20,235 nucleotides of DNA from assembly GCA_028711675.1 (NCBI GenBank), contig JAQTRT010000018.1, positions 1-20,235 on the forward strand, written 5' to 3'. Every line of letters starts with the position of its first letter. Position 1 is the first letter of the stretch. Under the pieces are notes generated by a model. It saw only the letters and a list, made by a program, of their open reading frames with translations, made no database searches and was not told the DNA's origin. Origin of the DNA: a bacterium (lineage in GTDB: Bacteria > Spirochaetota > JAHITG01). Positions 8,137 through 15,644 of the stretch are shown in pieces. A program made the translations under genes and the position numbers.

Positions 8137-9579
8137 TTATTTTTCGGTCAAATGTTTTATTTGTAGAATGATTCTTTTACCGATCTTTTCCAGGAGATCA
8201 AGTTCGTCGATGTTCTCAAGGGAAAAATAATCAGTGGACGCTACTTTCATGCTTTTAACATCGAGCATTTCAAGTTTGATATACGATTCATTGTTCAGGG
8301 TAAGGGTGTATCCGTAGATCACCAGATCGATGTCCATCCAGCCGGAGAGCGTCTTCATGGCCTTGTCCGAATGGTACTCGTCCACCTTGATCTCCGACGC
8401 CTTGTAAATATCAAGTATCTCATTCCTGTCCACCACAGTGATGTCCTTGCTGCCCAGCTGTTTTAAATAATTATTCAGGAGGCCGGGGAACAGCTTTATG
8501 AAATCCTCCGTTTCTTTGCTGATAAGGTTGTTGGCTACATCAAGAATTCCTATCTTGACGCCCTGCGGGTATTTCAGGGATGTGTTCACTTTATCCTTGA
8601 TGACCACGATCTTCTCTGTTTTCAGGGAACTTTCCTCCAGCCCTGTCCGGTAGATGGTCAGGCCGGCAAAATAGTTGTTTCCGAACGTAGGATTGAACTT
8701 GCTGGAAACATGGAAAATGAACCGGTATTTCGAGATCAGATAAGAGAAACCCATGCCTACGCTCATATAATGGGTCTGGTCGTCCAGAGTGTATCCTATG
8801 AGAGGGATGATATTCTTGAAGAAATAAACCTCTGTTCCGATGTTCAGCCGGTACTTCGTTTCCGCGGATGTTTCAAAATCGATTTCTGTACGGAAATACC
8901 GGAGAGGCTTGTAAGATATCCCCATACCCAGTGTGACGGGCACGCTCTCCCAGGCGTTATCCGAATATTTTATACCTGTGCCCAGGTTCCTGGCCACCAG
9001 TCCGATCCCGAAATTCTCGGAGTATTTCTCCATGATATCAAAATTAAAGAGCGTGAAGCGGTGCTGAACGCCCAGGTCAAAAAGGAACGCATCGCCGCGG
9101 ATATAACCCAGTTGTTCATAAATATATTTAGCCGTGAATCCGGCTGTGAATGTGCCCTGGAACAACGAGAAGTCGCTTCCATAGCTCAATCCGATGTTCA
9201 AGTCAGAGTATTTCAGCTTGGATGAAGTGGCGTTCCATTCCCGGATCTCATCGAGGGGGGATGTATAGAAATACCCGAAGCTTAATCCTACGGCTCCGAA
9301 ATAGACCGGGCTGGCCAGCATAAGGCTGTTGTATTTAAGATCGAAGAACCAGGTGTTGTATGAGGCTTTCAGCCCCTGCCAGGTCAGGTGTCCCAGTCCC
9401 GCGGGATTGACAAGAAGAGAGTTTATGTCATCCGCTCCCGCGATCAGGGCGTTGGCCTGGGCTATCGTGGCAGGGTCCATGTTATTAGCCAGGAAGGGAA
9501 GGCTGCTGTCCCCCGGCATGGAGAATACGGCTGCAGGTATCAGAATAAATAACAGGAGTAAAAGAGCGTATTTTTTCAT
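8137..9579 (-). CDS. PorV/UPF0164-like outer-membrane barrel fused to a TolB/CsgG-N-like domain
   Basis: The product has 480 residues. A signal peptide (1-20, LLLLLFILIPAAVFS) is followed by a beta-rich region to about residue 312. The phrase DDINSLLVNPAGLGHL (51-65) near its N-terminus is the hallmark of PorV/PorQ/UPF0164 proteins, which are FadL-like barrels. The strand pattern (alternating aromatic and Gly-rich segments) continues through SVGMGFSYL and FAGLTIY. After a linker, residues about 338-475 (VKIGILDV, then VVDRNEILDIYKASE at 382-396, then DLVIYGYTL) look like the alpha/beta fold of TolB N-terminal, CsgG or LpoB-like periplasmic domains. The longer frame opening at 9660 adds 27 charged residues without a signal peptide; the ATG at 9579 has AGGAAGGTG just upstream. 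It is the second gene of the leftward run, 89 bases after the FnIII gene. PorV itself shuttles type IX cargo; that role here is inference. Confidence 0.82.
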   Translation of the reverse strand: MKKYALLLLLFILIPAAVFSMPGDSSLPFLANNMDPATIAQANALIAGADDINSLLVNPAGLGHLTWQGLKASYNTWFFDLKYNSLMLASPVYFGAVGLSFGYFYTSPLDEIREWNATSSKLKYSDLNIGLSYGSDFSLFQGTFTAGFTAKYIYEQLGYIRGDAFLFDLGVQHRFTLFNFDIMEKYSENFGIGLVARNLGTGIKYSDNAWESVPVTLGMGISYKPLRYFRTEIDFETSAETKYRLNIGTEVYFFKNIIPLIGYTLDDQTHYMSVGMGFSYLISKYRFIFHVSSKFNPTFGNNYFAGLTIYRTGLEESSLKTEKIVVIKDKVNTSLKYPQGVKIGILDVANNLISKETEDFIKLFPGLLNNYLKQLGSKDITVVDRNEILDIYKASEIKVDEYHSDKAMKTLSGWMDIDLVIYGYTLTLNNESYIKLEMLDVKSMKVASTDYFSLENIDELDLLEKIGKRIILQIKHLTEK

Positions 9580-9584
9580 CTCGG

Positions 9585-9593
9585 CACCTTCCT
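9585..9593 (-). promoter_or_regulatory. Shine-Dalgarno sequence that sets the start of the PorV-like/TolB-like gene
   Basis: AGGAAGGTG on the minus strand ends five bases before the ATG at 9579. This supports that start over the in-frame upstream ATG at 9660, and the resulting protein begins MKKYALLLLL, a typical signal peptide. Confidence 0.8.
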
Positions 9594-9668
9594 GAAAATT
9601 AAAACCATGTTCATGCAGGTCTTTCAACCTGTTCAATACCGCATGGATCAAAAAAGCCATTTCCGCGC

Positions 9669-12600
9669 TTACCGGGCCAGGATCACTTTTTTGATCTGGT
9701 TTAAACCGTCCGGTCCCCGGATATGGATAAAATAAAAACCTCTGCTCACCGGCCGTTTTTCGTCATTATCCAGGAGCCATTGATATATATGCCGGCCGGG
9801 AGCCATTTCCGCGTCAACGATTGTCCGTACCAGGCGGCCGTTGAGGTTGTAAATTTTAATGGATATAAGGCCTGAGGAGAGCGTATCGAACATGATATCC
9901 AGTCTGGTCTCATCCGGCGAGATATAATTATCTTTGATGAATTCGGTACGGGGCCTCTCGTTCTTTCGCACAAAGAAGGGCAGGGAGAGCGCTTTACCGG
10001 GATTGGCCGTGCTCAGCCTGTTATAACTGGTCACCCGGTATTGATATGTATTGCTCTGTATGACCGCGGGATCGATGTAACAGGGATCGGCAAAAGAGGA
10101 GGCAAGCAGCTCCCATCCGACCGGCGTGTTATTCACGACCAGGGAACGTTCGATCCCGTAAGAACTGATATTGTTCCCGGTCCATGCTATCTTTAAGGAA
10201 CTTTCCGTATAGGTCTCCGATAAAAGCGTGATGCTGATCTCCTGAACCAGGGAGGCATAGGTACAGCTCATGTTCGTGGCGGAATAAGGGCTGCGGCCGT
10301 ACTCATTGGTGGCGAACAGGAACCGTTTACAGATCGTGTTGGGCTTAAGGTTCGTTTCCAGGAAGGAAACGGTGTTTACCGGCAGTATCCCGTTGGGTAT
10401 GAGAGCGCCGTTGGTGTTCCGGACGATGAAATAATTCTCGGAAAAAGAACGGTCGGTCCACTGCCAGAGGACAGCATTGGTCCGGGAGGGAGTGCCGGTC
10501 AGGTTGGTGGGGGATTCTGGCGCTCCCTGGACAGTGATCACGTAGATATTGGTGGAAAGGATGGTCCGGAGCCCGTTTCCGTTATAGCCGCTTACGCGGT
10601 ACCAGTATTTAGAGTTCGGCCATAAGCCGGTATGGATGTAGTTCGTGGCACTGAAAAGGTCAGAATATTTTTTCAGATAAATGAACGTACCGGGTACGCC
10701 ATCAGCATCAAGGGCGCATTCAACGGAGAAATAAGATGCGCCTTTATTATGCCAGAACAAGCTTATGTTCGTTGTGGTATGCGAGGGTGAACGGAGATTG
10801 GACGGGACCCTGGCCAGTGTGTATTTCCAGAGTGATACGGGAGAAGCAACGGTTTGGACATTCTCCTGGTTGACGGCTTTGACGCTATAAGCATAATTGA
10901 TGCTGCCGGATAGACCTGTGTTGGTGATACCGCCGCTGGCTCCCTGCCATTGCGCATAGGTCTGCCAGACCGGGGACAGGCCCAGGCTTCCATCGGTTTG
11001 TATGAATTCATTCGTGACGATATTGGAAATGGCGTACCGCGTGTAGGCCGGATTTTTATTCGATCTGATGAGGACCATCATGGCATTGGTGAAATTCGTT
11101 CCGACGATTGGCGACAGAGGGATCCGGCATAACGTGTAGCGGTTGGAAATACCGCATTCAGGGGTTTCCAGGCCTTCGGCATTTCGCGCTTTTACCGTGA
11201 ACCCGTATTGTTTATTGGGGTCCAGGCTGATCGAATCCCAGCTGTTCACCTGGCGCCAGCCGGACGGGGTTCCGTTCGTGTAATTGTTAAAGAAGAGGCC
11301 GGAAAATTTTCTTGCGATCGAACTGAGCGTACCGGTAGCGCTTACGTTCATGAGGTTGGAGTTGATGGTGTTGAACAGGATGCCTGCCGGTGTCTCAATG
11401 GCCGTATAATTGGAGGCTGTGATGGATTTCGGGCCTCCCAGGCCATCCGAGGAGAGGGCCCGGACCTGATAATTATACCGTGTATTGGCAGAGAGCCCTG
11501 AATCGGTATAAACAGTTGTGATACAGTTGTTCGAGAGTACGGTCTCCCGGAAGATACGGTAAGATACGATGACAGGTGTGATGTTGGATACGCCTGCGGC
11601 GATAAGGCTGAACGCGCCTTCCTTGCCGTCGGCTTTTCTGGAGCGGATCCTGTAAAAATAATTCGTAGACGGGAGAGGGGTGGTCCCCGTGTTCCACTGG
11701 GCCCTTAATTCCGACGTGTCTGTGGCCGATGTATTGGTCACTCTTACTCCTGTCACGGCTACCGGATATTTCCCGTTCCTTTCATCGGTGAACGAGGTCA
11801 GGGTATTGATGCCGAGGGGGATATAAGCCGAGAGGGATGCTGAGCTGTTGGTATGATAATAAATACGGTAATCGGATGCGCCGGATGCAGAGTTCCAGTT
11901 GATCTGAAAATAATCATTGTTCATTTCCGTGACATTGATCGTACCGGGAGGCGCCGGCGGCGTGAGGTCGCGTCCTGCTGCCGAAGGCTGGGAGCCCAGG
12001 CCGTTCTGGTTCCGGGCATAGACCCTGTAGCCGTAGTATGTATTTGCGTTTAGATTGATATGATAATTCCGGAAGCTGCTCTCCCACCAACTTTCGCTGT
12101 TCCAGACGGCGGAAGGGGCTGAGGTACCGTCTCCCTGCAGGTATTCATTGTTGTTCGTGCAGAGAATGGCAAAAGTGGTATAAGAAGGATTTCCGTTGGC
12201 GCTGAAAAAGGCCTTGGCGAAATAATTGGATGAGAGATGATAATTGGCCGTGACAGAGGGAAGACCGGGATTGGTGGCAGCGGTATAAAGGTTGGACCGG
12301 ATACTGTATACCGTGGTGTATTCGGAATCGAGGCTCAGGGAGTTGACAGATACGGTGTAGCATGTATTATAGCTTAAGCCGGTGACATTGATTGTCCCCC
12401 ACGCGCTTATGGTATTATAGACCGGAGCAGTATTGAGCGATTTGTCGTTCTGGACATATGACGTCGAAGCCCCGTACCGGAACCGGATGGCATGCTGCAC
12501 AGTAACCGGGTTTACGCTGTCATTGATGACCACGTTAAGGGACGAAGGGCCTGCAGCGGACAGTCCCGGTCTGGAAGGGACGAACGGTGATGTATAAAGG

Positions 12601-13544
12601 AAAGAGGAAGGGCCGAACCCTGTATTGGAATTCATGATATTCTGGGCGCTGACCGAGACCGTATAGGACGTGTTGCGGGACAATCCCGTGACATTGACGG
12701 TCCCCCAGCTGTTCCGGTTGGTATAAAAAACCGGCGCCGCGGCCAGGGTCTTGTCTCTCTGGACATACCAGGTCCCGCTGACGGAAACAAACCGAATGGC
12801 ATAACGCGTGCGGCTGGGATTACTGTTGCTGTTGATAACCACATTCAGGCTGTTCGTGGCAAGGGTTGTCAGGGAAGGCGCATTAGGGAGACGGCATAAT
12901 GTGTAGTTGGTTATTTCCGCGGGATTCAGCGATGTCCGGATACCGTCGCCGTTCATATAACGGATCCGGTATCCGTATTTTGAATTGGCCTGCAGGCCTT
13001 TGTTCGTAAAGACATAGATATTGGTCAGGCTGGGGGAATCGCTGCCGCCCTGGGCTTTTCCCGAAATGTTGGTGAACCGGCAGCCTGTGAGATTGCTCAG
13101 ACTGTGAGCAGGAGGGACTCCTGCCATCCGTATCACGGTGTCGCTGACCGGATAAACGGCAAGATCAGAATCCATGGGACTGGAAAGCAGGGTATAACGG
13201 TAATTCAGGTAATTCGTGCTCCATTGGTTGGTCCGGGTAGCGGATGTATTGCTCCGCCATTGCACCTGAAGGAAGTATTTCGTGTTTACGGATAAGGATG
13301 TGACGATATTGCTTCGTTCCGTGGACCAGGCCTGGGGCTGGATACCGTCATAACGGTACTGCATGATCGCGGCCGGGGCATTGGACACGGAACCCCGCTG
13401 GGAATACCAGTTGATCTGCGTGGGGCTGACAGCTCTTGTTGTATTGGAAAAAGCAGCCACTCTCGGTAAGACCGGGCCTGCCTCAACCGTTGTATAGGAG
13501 AGAAGAAAAATCAGGAACAGAGAAAATACGAGCCGTTTGACCAT
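9669..13544 (-). CDS. Giant exported fibronectin type III-repeat protein with FlgD-like C-terminal domain
   Basis: The product has 1291 residues. A signal peptide (1-22, VFSLFLIFLLSYTTVEA) is followed by about ten FnIII-like modules. Four belong to a special subfamily with the pattern NPxxTxxAI ... YVQxD ... APV ... W ... GLSxNTxY (about residues 220-320, 325-420, 425-525 and 810-905). More ordinary FnIII modules lie at about 530-620, 912-1005, 1008-1098 and 1102-1190. The last 90 residues (about 1200-1291) read ISIKIYNLNGRLVRTI, PGRHIYQW, SRGFYFIHIRG and KKVILAR, a FlgD-like Ig fold similar to type IX (type A) sorting domains. The protein is Asn/Thr/Ser-rich and almost free of Cys, which fits a surface adhesin or sheath. 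A GTG at 13553 is in frame, but the ATG at 13544 has AGGTGG five bases upstream. It is the first gene after the leftward promoter at 13595-13622. Confidence 0.85.
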   Translation of the reverse strand: MVKRLVFSLFLIFLLSYTTVEAGPVLPRVAAFSNTTRAVSPTQINWYSQRGSVSNAPAAIMQYRYDGIQPQAWSTERSNIVTSLSVNTKYFLQVQWRSNTSATRTNQWSTNYLNYRYTLLSSPMDSDLAVYPVSDTVIRMAGVPPAHSLSNLTGCRFTNISGKAQGGSDSPSLTNIYVFTNKGLQANSKYGYRIRYMNGDGIRTSLNPAEITNYTLCRLPNAPSLTTLATNSLNVVINSNSNPSRTRYAIRFVSVSGTWYVQRDKTLAAAPVFYTNRNSWGTVNVTGLSRNTSYTVSVSAQNIMNSNTGFGPSSFLYTSPFVPSRPGLSAAGPSSLNVVINDSVNPVTVQHAIRFRYGASTSYVQNDKSLNTAPVYNTISAWGTINVTGLSYNTCYTVSVNSLSLDSEYTTVYSIRSNLYTAATNPGLPSVTANYHLSSNYFAKAFFSANGNPSYTTFAILCTNNNEYLQGDGTSAPSAVWNSESWWESSFRNYHINLNANTYYGYRVYARNQNGLGSQPSAAGRDLTPPAPPGTINVTEMNNDYFQINWNSASGASDYRIYYHTNSSASLSAYIPLGINTLTSFTDERNGKYPVAVTGVRVTNTSATDTSELRAQWNTGTTPLPSTNYFYRIRSRKADGKEGAFSLIAAGVSNITPVIVSYRIFRETVLSNNCITTVYTDSGLSANTRYNYQVRALSSDGLGGPKSITASNYTAIETPAGILFNTINSNLMNVSATGTLSSIARKFSGLFFNNYTNGTPSGWRQVNSWDSISLDPNKQYGFTVKARNAEGLETPECGISNRYTLCRIPLSPIVGTNFTNAMMVLIRSNKNPAYTRYAISNIVTNEFIQTDGSLGLSPVWQTYAQWQGASGGITNTGLSGSINYAYSVKAVNQENVQTVASPVSLWKYTLARVPSNLRSPSHTTTNISLFWHNKGASYFSVECALDADGVPGTFIYLKKYSDLFSATNYIHTGLWPNSKYWYRVSGYNGNGLRTILSTNIYVITVQGAPESPTNLTGTPSRTNAVLWQWTDRSFSENYFIVRNTNGALIPNGILPVNTVSFLETNLKPNTICKRFLFATNEYGRSPYSATNMSCTYASLVQEISITLLSETYTESSLKIAWTGNNISSYGIERSLVVNNTPVGWELLASSFADPCYIDPAVIQSNTYQYRVTSYNRLSTANPGKALSLPFFVRKNERPRTEFIKDNYISPDETRLDIMFDTLSSGLISIKIYNLNGRLVRTIVDAEMAPGRHIYQWLLDNDEKRPVSRGFYFIHIRGPDGLNQIKKVILAR

Positions 13545-13548
13545 TAAA

Positions 13549-13555
13549 CCCACCT
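13549..13555 (-). promoter_or_regulatory. Shine-Dalgarno sequence favouring the ATG at 13544 for the FnIII gene
   Basis: AGGTGGG on the minus strand overlaps the alternative GTG start at 13553, so that GTG cannot easily be used with it. The ATG at 13544 is about five bases downstream, a normal spacing. Confidence 0.65.
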
Positions 13556-13575
13556 GTTGACCAGATTACTGTAAT

Positions 13576-13602
13576 TTGTCAGCCCATGAGTATAATTATA
13601 AT
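13576..13602 (+). promoter_or_regulatory. Possible rightward promoter overlapping the leftward one
   Basis: On the plus strand TTGTCA (13576-13581) is followed after 15 bases by TATAAT (13597-13602). The spacer is short, so this is a weaker call. If used, it would give the phosphatase gene a leader of about 250 bases. A poorer alternative further down is TTAAAA (13751-13756) with GATAAT (13775-13780), spacer 18. Confidence 0.35.
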
Positions 13603-13622
13603 GATATAAAAAAGATTTTCAA
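13595..13622 (-). promoter_or_regulatory. Sigma-70-type promoter of the leftward envelope-gene run
   Basis: On the minus strand TTGAAA (13617-13622) is followed after 16 bases by a perfect TATAAT (13595-13600). The predicted start of transcription is near 13588, leaving a leader of about 45 bases before the FnIII gene. It is the best promoter match in the window together with the one at 18714-18741, which has the same two hexamers and spacing. Confidence 0.72.
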
Positions 13623-13727
13623 GTATTAAAAGCGATTTTTCCCGGAATTTCATGGTAATCTGCTTAAAAAAAGAAGCTGCCGGGGATATGACATGTACAG
13701 AAAGCCTCTGCCTGTTCTCCTATTTAT

Positions 13728-13779
13728 CCGGCTGCAACCGATAAAAAAAATTAAAAAACCGGCACGTGCAAGCCGATAA
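13728..13779. repeat. Imperfect direct repeat, each copy a small hairpin
   Basis: Copy one (13728-13744) reads CCGGCTGCAACCGATAA. Copy two (13759-13779) begins CCGGC, contains GTGCAA, and ends GCCGATAA. Each can fold as a short stem (CGG/CCG in the first, CGGC/GCCG in the second) closing on a loop that ends in GCAA. On the minus strand the second copy is followed by TTTTTT, which looks like a weak leftward terminator. The extra base pair in copy two comes from matched changes on both sides. Confidence 0.5.
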
Positions 13780-13856
13780 TTCAAATAAAGAGCGATCGTT
13801 TTAAGCTTCATGATTGTGAGTCGGCATTAAGGATAAAAGGGAGGGAAGGATCCGGT

Positions 13857-15428
13857 ATGGATGAAAAAAAACGTAAGATCAAATTTTCACTTGGTATAAA
13901 ATTCAGCTTGTTCATCAGTCTTCTGGTTATTATGGTCATTGCTATCCTGGGATATATTCTGATCAATCTTCAGACGCAGCAGCTTGTGAATGAAACCCTG
14001 CGGCGCGGCGGATTCCTGGCCCGTTCATTGAGCCGGGTGTCCCTGGAAAAATATCTGATCGGCGAGAATTTTGATATTATTGTCTATTGCCATAGCCTTT
14101 CCCAGGAAGAAGGGGTCGTTGAAGCTTTCTTTATCAATAAGTTCGGCGAGATTATCGCGCATTCTGATTCCAGCAAGATCACGCCGCAGGTAAAGGCCAA
14201 GAAACCAAAATATAAAAAAGGGAAAAAGGTGGTTGAACCCGAGAAAGTGGAGAATGAATATAACAATGATTTTTTCTTTAAAGGCAAGGACCTGAACCAG
14301 GATGCTTTCGGCTACCAGCTCTATAAAGAAGGGCAATTCTACGATATTTATTCAACGGTGAAAATGGGCGATAAATTCATCGGGATGGCGCATGTCATTA
14401 TCTCGCGCCTGCTGATTTTCAAGATGGTCAATGAAGCCATTATGAGGATCATTTATATTTCCGGTTTTGTTCTGATACTCGGTGTCATCGGTGCTCTTTT
14501 ATTGTCCAAGATCGTTATCAAGCCTGTGAAGAAACTGACCGAAGGCGTGACCATCATCGGTACGGGGAACCTGGAGCATCAGATCGTCCTGAAGGCCAGG
14601 GATGAGATGGGCTATCTGGCCGAGAGTTTCAATAACATGACCGTGAGGCTGAAAGAAGCCCAGAAGGCCATGCTGGAAAAGGAAAAATTGGAACGGGAGA
14701 TGCAGATCGCGTCCACCATCCAGCAAACCCTGCTGCCCAAGAAATTCCCCGAATTCAAGAACATCGAATACGGCGCTTTTTACAAGGCCACGAAATCAGT
14801 GGGCGGAGATTATTACGACCTTATCAGGATATCGGACAATAAACTGGGCATCATCGCCGCGGACGTTTCCGGAAAAGGCGTGCCGGGTTCCCTGGTCATG
14901 TCCATGTTCCGCAGTATTATCCGTTCCAACATCCATCCGGACCTGAATTCATTTGATACGCTGAGCCGCACGAACGCCCTGATCGTGCCGGACATCATTG
15001 AAGAGATGTTCGTGACCGCGTTTTACGGCGTCTATAATCTCACCACAAGCATCCTTGATTTTTGCATTGCCGGCCATAACCCGCTCATTGTCTTTAACAG
15101 CATGACTAAGGTTTTTAATTTCGTGAACGCGGAAGCCGGGATACCGGTGGGCCTCCAGGATAATACGGTCTTTCAGGATATGCTCAAGAGGTATGAACTT
15201 AAGATCAACAGGAACGACATGATCATACAGTACACGGACGGTATCACGGAAGCCATGGACATAGAGAAAAAACTGTTCGGAGAGGAGCGTTTCCATGATT
15301 CCATCAAACGGAACGGTGTCCTCCCGCCGGCCCAGTTTATAGAGAAACTGCTGAAAGATGTTACGGAGTTCACAAAAGGGGCTCCTCAGAACGATGATAG
15401 GACCGTTGTTGTTGTTAAGCTTATATGA
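13857..15428 (+). CDS. Membrane sensor with HAMP domain and SpoIIE-type PP2C Ser/Thr phosphatase
   Basis: The product has 523 residues. Transmembrane helices lie at about 15-38 and 196-218, enclosing an extracytoplasmic sensor of about 155 residues that contains VVEAFFINKFGEIIAHSD (87-104), a Cache-like pattern. A HAMP segment follows (about 219-272), then a short coiled linker with REMQIASTIQQTLLP (280-294), the usual entry to RsbU-like phosphatases. The PP2C_SIG domain (about 300-523) keeps its metal and catalytic motifs: VGGDYYD (315-321), ADVSGKG (335-341), AGHNP (405-409), YTDGITE (459-465) and NDDRT (512-516). Family members dephosphorylate STAS-domain anti-anti-sigma factors or related switches, turning an outside signal into a gene-expression or behavioural response. 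No STAS or anti-sigma kinase gene is in the window. A Lys-rich insert (about 113-130) sits inside the sensor domain. The ATG has AAGGA six bases upstream. It is probably its own transcription unit. Confidence 0.93.
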   Translation: MDEKKRKIKFSLGIKFSLFISLLVIMVIAILGYILINLQTQQLVNETLRRGGFLARSLSRVSLEKYLIGENFDIIVYCHSLSQEEGVVEAFFINKFGEIIAHSDSSKITPQVKAKKPKYKKGKKVVEPEKVENEYNNDFFFKGKDLNQDAFGYQLYKEGQFYDIYSTVKMGDKFIGMAHVIISRLLIFKMVNEAIMRIIYISGFVLILGVIGALLLSKIVIKPVKKLTEGVTIIGTGNLEHQIVLKARDEMGYLAESFNNMTVRLKEAQKAMLEKEKLEREMQIASTIQQTLLPKKFPEFKNIEYGAFYKATKSVGGDYYDLIRISDNKLGIIAADVSGKGVPGSLVMSMFRSIIRSNIHPDLNSFDTLSRTNALIVPDIIEEMFVTAFYGVYNLTTSILDFCIAGHNPLIVFNSMTKVFNFVNAEAGIPVGLQDNTVFQDMLKRYELKINRNDMIIQYTDGITEAMDIEKKLFGEERFHDSIKRNGVLPPAQFIEKLLKDVTEFTKGAPQNDDRTVVVVKLI

Positions 15429-15467
15429 TCTGTTGCAGGTCCTGAAAGGCGGGATCGATCAAAATAC

Positions 15468-15510
15468 AGGTGAAACCGTGTTTTTTCGTTGCTTTTTACA
15501 CGGGTCACCT
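15468..15510. repeat. Long interrupted inverted repeat after the phosphatase gene
   Basis: The left arm AGGTGAAACCGTGT (15468-15481) and right arm ACACGGGTCACCT (15498-15510) pair as two 6-bp stems (AGGTGA/TCACCT and CCGTGT/ACACGG) separated by an AA/G internal loop, with a T-rich 16-base loop. The right arm is not followed by a T run until TTGTTTTT about 12 bases later, so it is not a classical terminator. It sits about 40 bases after the phosphatase stop and just before the promoter of the next gene. Confidence 0.6.
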
Positions 15511-15521
15511 TGGAGTAACGA

Positions 15522-15549
15522 TTGTTTTTATTAAAAAACAGGTTATACT
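15522..15549 (+). promoter_or_regulatory. Likely promoter of the second PorV-like / propeller-TPR pair
   Basis: TTGTTT (15522-15527) and TATACT (15544-15549) are 16 bases apart. The predicted leader is about 90 bases before the ATG at 15645. Its spacing equals that of the two stronger promoters in the window. Confidence 0.48.
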
Positions 15550-15644
15550 ATATGGTAGAAGCAGAAAACCAGGGTGATATTTTACTTGAATTATTTACTT
15601 TGGCATATGGTTTTTAAAAAGAATCGGTGTAAGCGGAGAAGAAA

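Larger units (their letters stand above)
13545..13856. other. Divergent intergenic region between the envelope run and the phosphatase gene
   Basis: These 312 bases hold no open frame worth calling. The left third carries the overlapping promoters at 13576-13622. The middle (13728-13779) carries two versions of a small hairpin motif. The right end has a purine-rich GGGAGGGAAGGA (about 13839-13850) that serves as ribosome-binding site for the ATG at 13857. I compared the stretch with c-di-GMP and cobalamin riboswitch consensus cores and saw no convincing match. Confidence 0.7.

Noticed and set aside
9580..9660. Longer N-terminus for the PorV-like/TolB-like gene starting at 9660
   Set aside because: It would hide the signal peptide behind 27 polar residues. 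The ATG at 9579 has a good Shine-Dalgarno sequence and starts a typical signal peptide.
13760..13856. Riboswitch in the phosphatase leader, for example c-di-GMP type
   Set aside because: Short GCAA-type motifs are present, but the paired elements and conserved core of the known classes cannot be aligned.
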